Shown here: piece after piece, positions 1-6,213 of the stretch
Layout of the letters: the number at the start of each line of letters is the position of its first letter
Position numbering within the stretch: the first letter of the stretch is position 1
Source of the DNA: Chitinophagaceae bacterium
GTDB lineage: Bacteria; Bacteroidota; Bacteroidia; Chitinophagales; Chitinophagaceae
Length of the DNA stretch: 6,769 bases
Direction: 5' to 3'
Assembly (NCBI GenBank): GCA_947447815.1
Contig: CANFLJ010000110.1
Coordinates: 1-6,769, forward strand
Position numbers and translations under genes: made by a program
Notes under the pieces: model-generated
What the model saw: the letters and a program-made list of their open reading frames with translations, nothing else
Databases searched by the model: none
What the model was told of the DNA's origin: nothing

Positions 1-626
1 CCGTAAATAAGTGCTGCACCAAAGCCTACGAGAATAAGGCCTGAAAGCTGATTAATTCTGTGCATTACCACTGGCGTAAGTTTGGAACGAAGATTGCCTG
101 CTAAGATTACTTTTAGTATATCGCTGGACAAAACAAAGATTAAACAGGTGCCAAATACAATTAGTCTGTATTCCATTGGGTTGGCTGCATGTTGGGAATC
201 TACTCCAATCGTTGCTGCCCAAACAAACCAGAATAAAAATGCTCCTGGATTTAAAGTATTCATAAGATAGCCCGTAAAAAAAGTGGCTACCATATCTCTT
301 TTGCGGAATCTTTTTTCTATCTCATTTTCTTCCTCTTTTATTTCCATCTTTTTGAAAAACAGATTATATATACCCAGTATTATCAAAAAGATACTACCTC
401 CTATTGCAATTGCATTTTTATGATCGAGTAAAGAGGTAAATAACTGCGAAAACAGATTACTGATTAATACCAAAGTAATATCGCTGGCCGAAACACCTGC
501 TACAAATATGTATCCAGCTTTATGCCCATTGTTAAGGCTTTGTTTTATAATAGAAAAGATAACCGGCCCTACCGAAATTGACAGCAATAACCCTAATCCC
601 AATCCTTTCAATAAAGCTTCTATCAT
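1..626 (-). CDS. LysE/RhtB-family amino-acid exporter (3' end cut by window edge)
   Basis: Reading leftwards from an ATG at 626-624, the frame stays open for 208 codons to the window edge with no stop, so the C-terminus is missing. The usual family length is about 200-220 residues, so only a few are probably lost. The protein is very hydrophobic, with about six likely membrane segments (roughly residues 5-26, 38-58, 72-90, 113-138, 153-176 and 192-208). A charged loop at 92-111 (KKMEIKEEE...KRFRKR) separates the third and fourth. LysE-like marks are SVGP at 18-21 in the first helix and NPGAFLFW at 126-133, matching the family's 'NPK(A/G)' motif. Known members sit in the inner membrane and export amino acids or similar small metabolites by proton antiport; the substrate here cannot be read. 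The start follows an AT-rich leader with no Shine-Dalgarno sequence, as is common in Bacteroidota. It lies 103 bp downstream of the GH3 gene on the same strand, so co-transcription is possible but not shown. Confidence 0.85.
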   Translation of the reverse strand, partial: MIEALLKGLGLGLLLSISVGPVIFSIIKQSLNNGHKAGYIFVAGVSASDITLVLISNLFSQLFTSLLDHKNAIAIGGSIFLIILGIYNLFFKKMEIKEEENEIEKRFRKRDMVATFFTGYLMNTLNPGAFLFWFVWAATIGVDSQHAANPMEYRLIVFGTCLIFVLSSDILKVILAGNLRSKLTPVVMHRINQLSGLILVGFGAALIY

Positions 627-660
627 GTAAATTGTTTAGTTAACATAGTAATAAGTAGTA

Positions 661-683
661 GTCTCAAGTTGCAGGTTGCAAGT
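661..683. repeat. short TTGCA/TGCAA inverted and direct repeat between GH3 and exporter genes
   Basis: The 103-bp spacer contains TTGCA-GGT-TGCAA (669-681), a perfect 5-bp inverted repeat with a 3-bp spacer. It sits inside a run of related words: on the minus strand ACTTGCAACCTGCAACTTGAG. The same bases can be read as imperfect direct repeats of about 7 bp (TGCAACC, TGCAACT). It could be a small operator for the exporter gene or a stray copy of a simple intergenic repeat. No convincing Bacteroidota promoter (TTTG ... TAnnTTTG) was found next to it. Confidence 0.3.
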
Positions 684-729
684 ATTGTAAAGGAACTGGC
701 AAATTTTACATAACTACATTGCAGAATAT

Positions 730-2262
730 TTATCCTTGTTTTTGTAATTGTAAAAATGCCTGCCAGTCTTTTAGTAAATCCCCTTTCAATACTCTTGGAA
801 ATTTATGTTGCCCCCCCATCTTTCCCTTACTTCTCATAAATTCCATAAACTGATCTTCAGAAAGTATATCCAGAAAAACATCTTTAAGAGCACTCTTTCG
901 TTCTACTGCATAATCGTCGTTCAGTTCTTTTAAGGTATCATCAATAAACTTTCTGAGTTCTTCTTTATCTACAACATCATTGCAGGCTACATACCAATGA
1001 TGCGCAAAAAAATTGTTGTATGGAGTACCCGCCACCGTAAACTCAGGAATAGAAATATTGAACTTTTCGCCTGCCAGTTGTACTGCCTTATTCATATTCT
1101 CGACACTGAGGTGCTCCCCTACCAGACTTAAGAAATGTTTTGTACGACCTGTGATAACTATTTCTGATCTTTCCAGATCGGTAAAGCGAATAGTATCGCC
1201 AATCAGATAACGCCAGGTTCCGGCCGAAGTGCTGATTAGGATAGCATAGTCTTTTCCTTCTTCCACTTCATTTATAAAAAGTGTTATAGGTTTTTCTACC
1301 AAGTCGCCATTATGATCAAAGTTCTCATCATCAAAAGGAATAAATTCAAAGAAGATATGATCATTGGTAGACAACTTCATACCTGTTGCATTCTGTCGGT
1401 CCTGATAAGCCAGAAAGCCTTCACTTGCCAGATAGGTTTCGATATAGGTTAAAGGTTTGCCCAACAATTTTTCAAACCCTTTCTTATAAGGTTCAAAGCT
1501 TACTCCTCCATGTACAAAGAATGCAAGATTTGGCCATATATCATGAATATTATTGAGATTATAACGCTCTATAATCATCTCCATACACATCTGTATCCAT
1601 GCAGGAACCCCTACCACAAAACCAATATCCCATTGGGGTGCTTTGTTTACAATATCCTCCAGTTTTTTGTTCCAGTCTTTCTCTTTAGCAATCTTCTTTC
1701 CTGGTTTATAAAAAGGCTGAAACCAGAAAGGAGCTTTTTTGGCAGTAATGCCACTAAGATCACCGGCAAAGTATCCGGATTCTTTTTGTAGATCTGTACT
1801 ACCACCCAGCATCATCCATCCCCGACTTAATGCATTCCATGAAATATTTTCGTAATGACGTAGCCCTAATAATTGCCTGATCATCACTTTCTTATTCCCT
1901 CTAAGTAAATCGGTAGTAATAGGAATAAACTTACTGGAAGATTCTGATGTACCCGAAGAAAGTGCAAAGAATTTTATCTTGCCTGGCCAGCAAACATCAG
2001 GCACACCTTCGAGTGTTTTGTGCCACCAGGATTCGTAAATTTTATTATAATTAAAGATGGGAACATTCTCAGTGAATTTCTTATTCATCCCCTTTTTATC
2101 CGACAATATTTCATCAAATTTATATTGTTGCCCAAACTCAGTATATCGGGCTTTAGAAAGTAATTTTTTTAAAACTTTTTTTTGTTGTTTTACAGGGTCA
2201 TTGCTGGATAAACTTAACGCTCTTTTTATTTTCTGAGGAACTGATATATTGCTAAGTGCCAT
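730..2262 (-). CDS. GH3-family adenylate-forming enzyme (acyl-acid amido synthetase-like)
   Basis: A complete 510-residue protein of the GH3 auxin-responsive promoter family, within the ANL-type adenylate-forming superfamily. Characterised plant members activate a carboxylic acid with ATP and transfer the acyl group to an amino acid. Bacterial members are common in Bacteroidota, but I know of no settled substrate. Visible motifs: the phosphate-binding SSGTSESSSKFIP at 102-114; YIETYLASEG at 273-282, the position of the family's acyl/adenylate pocket; STSAGTWRYLIGDTIRF at 344-360; and ITGRTKHFLSLVGEHLS at 370-386, the hinge into the C-terminal lid. The basic C-terminus (KMGGQHKFPRVLKGD, 481-495) is typical of prokaryotic GH3 proteins. 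Length is slightly below that of plant enzymes, and there is no signal peptide or membrane segment, so it should be cytosolic. The ATG at 2262 gives the N-terminus expected for the family; no clear Shine-Dalgarno precedes it. It starts 35 bp after the glycosyltransferase stop, which favours a shared mRNA and suggests its acceptor may be a sugar or lipid from that pathway (inference). A seven-G run in the coding strand lies near the 3' end. Confidence 0.9.
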   Translation of the reverse strand: MALSNISVPQKIKRALSLSSNDPVKQQKKVLKKLLSKARYTEFGQQYKFDEILSDKKGMNKKFTENVPIFNYNKIYESWWHKTLEGVPDVCWPGKIKFFALSSGTSESSSKFIPITTDLLRGNKKVMIRQLLGLRHYENISWNALSRGWMMLGGSTDLQKESGYFAGDLSGITAKKAPFWFQPFYKPGKKIAKEKDWNKKLEDIVNKAPQWDIGFVVGVPAWIQMCMEMIIERYNLNNIHDIWPNLAFFVHGGVSFEPYKKGFEKLLGKPLTYIETYLASEGFLAYQDRQNATGMKLSTNDHIFFEFIPFDDENFDHNGDLVEKPITLFINEVEEGKDYAILISTSAGTWRYLIGDTIRFTDLERSEIVITGRTKHFLSLVGEHLSVENMNKAVQLAGEKFNISIPEFTVAGTPYNNFFAHHWYVACNDVVDKEELRKFIDDTLKELNDDYAVERKSALKDVFLDILSEDQFMEFMRSKGKMGGQHKFPRVLKGDLLKDWQAFLQLQKQG

Positions 2263-2297
2263 TTTGAAATTATTGTACTGATAAAAAATGTAGGATA

Positions 2298-4250
2298 CTA
2301 AACGCCTCCTAGTTTTCTAAAGCTTTTAAAAATTAGTTGAATATCTCTCCACCAATCGTACTCTCTGGCATATAGATTATCCAGTTTGTATAATGCTTCA
2401 TTGGCAAGAGGATGTTCTTCTGAAACAGGTAACCCATAAACCGTTAAAATTCCTGTTCGTAAAGATGGTAGATTTTTTTCAGATAATGTATAGCCAACCC
2501 AAGTTTTTTTACCAACAAGTACTTTAAACATATTCTTAATACCTGCTATTGGTTTTTTAATGAACAGGAAAAGTAAAGGAAAAATGAATAACATAAAAGA
2601 AGCGATAAATATATCTACCATCCTTTTTGTCCTTCGGTAATATGGCTGAAACAAGTTATAATAGCCATCAGCGGTTAGTGATTCGCCTGCAGTAGTTTTG
2701 TTATCGCTTCCTACAATACTCTTGCTGTTAACTGCGTGAAAACGAAAGTTAATTGTATGTTTTGAATGTTGAATGATATCGATAATCCTTTTGTTGGTCA
2801 GCTCTCCTTCACAAAAAACTACTTCTTTTATTTCATAAGTATTCAATAGTAAATCGAGCTGAGATAAGTGACCTATTGCTGCAACAGTATCTTTTTCTTC
2901 TATAGCTATTCTACCAAGTACTCGTTCTGTTAATCCAGCATGCTCATAAATAGCCATTACTTCATCATATTCGTTCTTCGCACCTATGATGATAGTTTGC
3001 TGCATTCTATCATTTTCATTCGTTACATCTATCCATTTATTTTTAATAAACAGCCCTCGTAAGAAAGTGATAATGATGGTAGAAAAAATGCCCGCCAGTA
3101 GAAATACTCCTCTTGAAAATCTGATATCATCTGGTAATAATGAATAAAGTGTCATCTCGGCCATTGTGGCAATAGTGAGTGCCGTAATAGCTTTAGAAGG
3201 TTTGTATAAATTATCATAAATACCGCTAACCCATGCTACCAGGATAAAAGTAACACTAAAGAAAGGTGCCGCATAACCAACAAAGAAGTTATTAAAACTT
3301 TCGCCATGTCTTACAATTGCTATCCATGAACGTTCGATAATGAACACAACGAGATTCAATACTATTAAATCGAATAATGGCATAAAAAGATTACTGAGTA
3401 ATCTTTTAGTAGCAGAAAGAAATGCGCGCAACCAGATAGCACAATTGATGACCATTGCAAACACTCTAGCTTTACTTCCACCATAATGTTTTGAAACAAA
3501 AATGCTCATAGCATTATAAAACATTTTCACGTAGTTGAGACTACCTCTTTTAGTGCTTTCCCCTTTAAAGTGGATGATGGGCAACTCTCCCAGATAATAG
3601 TTCTTGAGGCCTGATTGTTGCAAGCGGAAACTTAAATCAACATCCTCTCCATACATAAAAAAGGTTTCATCAAAACTTCCTACTTTATCAATTACGGCTT
3701 TACTAACCATCAAAAAGGCTCCCGCCAGTACATCTACTTCGTGGTGTTTATTTTCATCCAGGTATCCGAGGGCGTATTTATTGAATATTCTGGACTTAGG
3801 GAACAAGAAAGCCAATCCTACTAACTTATAAAAAGAGGTAATAGGAGAAGGAAAGGATCTTTTGCTTTCCGGAAGAAATTTACCAGTTCCATCCAGCATT
3901 CTAACGCCTATGGAAGCACAATCATTATGCTCCTTGAAGAAATTGAGACAGGTAGAAAAGCAATCTTCGGTAACTATTGTATCTGGATTGAGGAATAAAA
4001 CATACTCCCCTTTACATTGCTTTAAGGCAACGTTATTTGCTTTACTAAATCCAAGATTTTCTTTATTTTCTATAAATGTTACCGTAGGAAATTTGGGTAA
4101 CAAGTATTTCATACTGTTGTCCGACGAGTTATTGTCCACTACAAATACTTCCACACTACCAATATGTTCAGCAGCTTTGAGCACAGAATAGAGACACTGC
4201 TCAAGAAAGTGTTTGACGTTGTAATTAACAATTATTATCGAAAGAATCAT
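2298..4250 (-). CDS. GT2 glycosyltransferase fused to a membrane region and a reduced phosphoglycosyltransferase-like domain
   Basis: From the ATG at 4250 this is a 650-residue protein. Residues 1-255 are a GT-A fold family 2 glycosyltransferase, closest in character to rhamnosyltransferase-like (WbbL-type) enzymes: SIIIVNYN at 4-11, DNNSSDNS at 39-46, FLNPDT at 86-91 (DxD-equivalent), and DETFFMYGEDVDLSFRL at 194-210 with the acidic ED pair. Several hydrophobic segments follow at about 263-280, 288-305, 322-346, 355-372 and 381-402. Next is a Rossmann-like domain (QQTIIIGAKNEYDEV, 417-431, to about 510), as in large WbaP-type enzymes. The end (530-650) resembles a PGT domain: RRTKRMVDIFIASF (539-552) with a membrane helix, VLVGKKTWVGY (577-587), LRTGILTVYGL (597-607) and EYDWWRDIQLIFKS (630-643). 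The segment that normally carries the catalytic Asp-Glu pair is absent. An upstream TTG at 4385 could add 45 residues, but the ATG places the first beta strand at residue 3, the family norm. It should act at the inner membrane in surface-glycan or glycolipid synthesis; donor and acceptor are unknown. Confidence 0.85.
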   Translation of the reverse strand: MILSIIIVNYNVKHFLEQCLYSVLKAAEHIGSVEVFVVDNNSSDNSMKYLLPKFPTVTFIENKENLGFSKANNVALKQCKGEYVLFLNPDTIVTEDCFSTCLNFFKEHNDCASIGVRMLDGTGKFLPESKRSFPSPITSFYKLVGLAFLFPKSRIFNKYALGYLDENKHHEVDVLAGAFLMVSKAVIDKVGSFDETFFMYGEDVDLSFRLQQSGLKNYYLGELPIIHFKGESTKRGSLNYVKMFYNAMSIFVSKHYGGSKARVFAMVINCAIWLRAFLSATKRLLSNLFMPLFDLIVLNLVVFIIERSWIAIVRHGESFNNFFVGYAAPFFSVTFILVAWVSGIYDNLYKPSKAITALTIATMAEMTLYSLLPDDIRFSRGVFLLAGIFSTIIITFLRGLFIKNKWIDVTNENDRMQQTIIIGAKNEYDEVMAIYEHAGLTERVLGRIAIEEKDTVAAIGHLSQLDLLLNTYEIKEVVFCEGELTNKRIIDIIQHSKHTINFRFHAVNSKSIVGSDNKTTAGESLTADGYYNLFQPYYRRTKRMVDIFIASFMLFIFPLLFLFIKKPIAGIKNMFKVLVGKKTWVGYTLSEKNLPSLRTGILTVYGLPVSEEHPLANEALYKLDNLYAREYDWWRDIQLIFKSFRKLGGV

Positions 4251-4477
4251 GCAACTTGTTTCTGGCAAAAGGGTGTAAAAATAAGGCAAGAACAGTAAAG
4301 AAGCTGTTTTTATACTCCCTGTGGGTAAAATGAATAATATCTGTAACATTTTTTGGTAAAATGGAAAATACCTATAGATTTGCAAACTAACGATTGTTAG
4401 CCAATTAAAAGGGTGTTGAAATTTAACTATATCAATACCCTTTTTTAAAATAAAATCATCTACAAAAGCAATAAGTT
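4251..4477. promoter_or_regulatory. divergent promoter region with 13-bp inverted repeat (4407-4444)
   Basis: This 227-bp AT-rich spacer separates the leftward glycosyltransferase gene from the rightward acyl-CoA dehydrogenase gene and must hold both promoters. AAAAGGGTGTTGA (4407-4419) faces TCAATACCCTTTT (4432-4444) across a 12-nt spacer. All 13 positions pair in plus-strand RNA, one as a G-U wobble, and T residues run to 4446. It could be an operator, an attenuator-like terminator in the leader of the dehydrogenase gene, or both. A weak Bacteroidota-style promoter, TTG (4416-4418) with 17 nt to TACCCTTT (4436-4443), would overlap both arms. On the minus strand TTAGTTTG (4390-4383) matches the -7 consensus TAnnTTTG at five of six fixed positions, but no -33 element is well placed. 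AAAAGGGTGT recurs at 4267-4276 in the presumed glycosyltransferase leader. No Shine-Dalgarno sequence precedes the ATG at 4478. Confidence 0.45.
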
Positions 4478-5620
4478 ATGGACTTCAATTCAAGCGAAAT
4501 AGTGAATCAGGTAGCACAATCTGCAAAAGACTTTGCTAAACAGCACATCAAACCATTTGTAATGGAATGGGATGAAAAGCAAGAGTTTCCAGTACATATT
4601 TTTAAGGAACTAGGGCATATGGGCATGATGGGAATTTTAGTGCCTCATGAATATGGTGGAGCAGGATTGGGATATTACGAATATGTTGCTATCATACAGG
4701 AAATAGCTAAAGTATGTGGATCAATCGGTTTAAGTGTAGCAGCACACAATTCGCTTTGTACAAACCACCTTTTAACCTTTGGTAATGAAGCACAAAAGAT
4801 GAAATATCTGCCAAAACTAGCTTCTGGAGAGTTTATAGGAGCTTGGGGTTTGACAGAGCCTAATACCGGAAGTGATGCAGGTAATATGAAGACTGTGGCG
4901 GTAAAGGATGGGAATGACTGGGTAATAAATGGTTGCAAAAACTGGATAACACATGGAAAAACAGGAGATGTAGCATTGGTAATTTGTAGAACAGGAGAAC
5001 CTAGAACATCGGGCAACTGTACTGCATTCTTGATAGAAAGAAATACGCCAGGATTTAAGGCAGGTAAAAAAGAGAATAAGCTAGGAATGAGGGCGAGTGA
5101 AACTACAGAGCTGATATTTGAAAACTGTAGAATTTCTGATGCTCAAAGAGTAGGCGAAGTAGGGGATGGTTTTAAACAAGCATTGAAAATACTGGATGGA
5201 GGAAGAATATCGATAGCAGCCCTTGCATTGGGCATGGCTAAAGGAGCTTACGAAGCAGCATTGCAGTATTCAAAAGAAAGAATTCAGTTTGATCAGCCTA
5301 TCAGTAACTTTCAGGGGATTAGTTTTAAACTAGCTGATATGATTACTGAAATTACTGCTGCTGAAATGTTGATACAAAAAGCATGTGACTTAAAAACACA
5401 AAACTTACCAGTTACCAAGCACTCTGCAATGGCTAAGTATTATGCAAGTGAAATAGCGGTAAAAGTAGCTACAGAAGCAGTACAGGTATTTGGCGGATAT
5501 GGATACACAAAAGATTTCCCTGTAGAAAAATTCTATCGTGACAGTAAACTATGTACCATTGGAGAAGGTACCTCTGAAATACAAAAGCTAGTAATAGCCA
5601 GAGAAATTCTTAAAGATTAA
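4478..5620 (+). CDS. acyl-CoA dehydrogenase (short/medium-chain type)
   Basis: A complete 380-residue flavoprotein of usual family length. It oxidises an acyl-CoA thioester to the trans-2-enoyl-CoA with FAD and passes electrons to electron-transfer flavoprotein, in fatty-acid or branched-chain amino-acid breakdown in the cytosol. Domains in order: an N-terminal helical domain (about 1-120), a middle beta domain with the flavin/substrate signature LTEPNTGSDAG at 125-135 and WITHG at 156-160, and a C-terminal helical domain. The last contains GGRISIAALALG (241-252), ERIQFDQPISNFQ (267-279), FGGYGY (338-343) and EGTSEIQ (363-369). Glu363 sits where the catalytic base of short- and medium-chain enzymes lies, which argues against the isovaleryl/long-chain placement of the base on another helix. 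Chain-length preference cannot be read. The ATG at 4478 fits the family N-terminus (a preceding extension would run into the hairpin). The gene is alone on its strand, starts divergently from the glycosyltransferase gene and ends at the terminator at 5750-5786. Nothing ties it functionally to the neighbours. Confidence 0.95.
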   Translation: MDFNSSEIVNQVAQSAKDFAKQHIKPFVMEWDEKQEFPVHIFKELGHMGMMGILVPHEYGGAGLGYYEYVAIIQEIAKVCGSIGLSVAAHNSLCTNHLLTFGNEAQKMKYLPKLASGEFIGAWGLTEPNTGSDAGNMKTVAVKDGNDWVINGCKNWITHGKTGDVALVICRTGEPRTSGNCTAFLIERNTPGFKAGKKENKLGMRASETTELIFENCRISDAQRVGEVGDGFKQALKILDGGRISIAALALGMAKGAYEAALQYSKERIQFDQPISNFQGISFKLADMITEITAAEMLIQKACDLKTQNLPVTKHSAMAKYYASEIAVKVATEAVQVFGGYGYTKDFPVEKFYRDSKLCTIGEGTSEIQKLVIAREILKD

Positions 5621-5749
5621 GAAGCTGTTTGAAGTAATAAGTTGTACGTTTTAAGTAAACAGCTAATACAAATTCAACATAAATCGGTGACGTACTTTTT
5701 GTAAAAGATAGGTAACAAGTTCTAGTGTAGTGTTTTAATGATAAATATT

Positions 5750-5786
5750 GAGCGGGAAGATTCATCATCTTTCCGCTCTTTTATTT
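5750..5786 (+). terminator. intrinsic terminator of the acyl-CoA dehydrogenase gene
   Basis: GAGCGGGAAGAT (5750-5761) pairs with ATCTTTCCGCTC (5767-5778) over 12 positions, one of them G-U, around a 5-nt loop. TTTTATTT (5779-5786) follows at once. The stem is G+C-rich at its base and well placed, 129 bp after the stop codon. No comparable T-run exists on the other side, so it should work mainly for the plus strand. Confidence 0.8.
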
Positions 5787-5810
5787 CTAGAATCGTATAT
5801 AAACTACTAG

Positions 5811-5853
5811 TAAATGGTATAGATATCCCTTTCAAGAATATCTATACCATTTA
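5811..5853. repeat. perfect 16-bp inverted repeat with 11-nt loop
   Basis: TAAATGGTATAGATAT (5811-5826) and ATATCTATACCATTTA (5838-5853) are exact reverse complements separated by 11 nt (CCCTTTCAAGA). The stem is AT-rich and lacks a trailing T-run, so it is not a standard terminator, though it lies just 24 bp after one. It could be a small hairpin-forming repeat, an mRNA 3'-end stabiliser or an insertion remnant. Confidence 0.75.
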
Positions 5854-5927
5854 ACCTAATAATGAGCCGATTGATATAACCTAAAACTTTATTTGAAAGG
5901 TCACTTCATTTAAGATTTTGTCTCATA

Positions 5928-6050
5928 GCCGACAGGCTCCGGCCTCATCCCCGACCCTTCTCCTAAAAGAGAAGGGAGCATTACACCTACCACTGCTGTC
6001 TCCTTGTCTCTCCCACTAAAGTGGGCTCAACATTTTGGCATACGCCAAAA
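5928..6050. repeat. G+C-rich cluster of compact hairpins (putative dispersed intergenic element)
   Basis: Base composition shifts to G+C-rich within otherwise AT-rich DNA, and three tight perfect hairpins follow one another. They are CCCTTCTC/GAGAAGGG (5955-5962 and 5969-5976, 6-nt loop), CCCAC/GTGGG (6012-6016 and 6021-6025, 4-nt loop TAAA) and TTTTGGC/GCCAAAA (6033-6039 and 6044-6050, 4-nt loop ATAC). A small AGCC/GGCT pair precedes them near 5928. The stretch around 5944-5978 (CATCCCCGACCCTTCTCC, then its mirror) resembles a type of intergenic repeat I recall from several Bacteroidota and cyanobacterial genomes. That resemblance is from memory, not a search. A structured non-coding RNA is the alternative, but no promoter was recognised. 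Confidence 0.5.
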
Positions 6051-6213
6051 CCGGACTGGCTGATGTGGCTTGTGTATGAACGGGTGATTAAGCGGATATT
6101 AACTCATTACTATGTTACCCTAACATTATCATAGAAATAATAATCATAAAACAATATAAAATTTAAGATTTTGAAATGAATTTTATCGGCACTTTATCAG
6201 GAAAATTGGTATA

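Noticed and set aside
82..270. Plus-strand open frame of 62 codons
   Set aside because: It lies antisense inside the LysE-type exporter, whose own frame shows family motifs and membrane segments; this one shows none.
2298..4250. Two separate genes (glycosyltransferase plus sugar transferase) merged by error
   Set aside because: The frame is continuous for 650 codons, and the membrane region links both parts without an internal start preceded by any gap or signal.
4675..5016. Minus-strand 113-codon open frame
   Set aside because: Shadow of the acyl-CoA dehydrogenase gene, whose plus frame carries intact flavin and catalytic motifs.
5623..5664. AGCTGTTT/AAACAGCT hairpin as the dehydrogenase terminator
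   Set aside because: The 26-nt loop and lack of a T-run make it weak; the stem at 5750-5786 is far better.
5738..5854. Plus-strand 38-codon open frame starting MINIERED
   Set aside because: It runs through both arms of the terminator and through the perfect inverted repeat, has no ribosome-binding signal and matches nothing I recognise.
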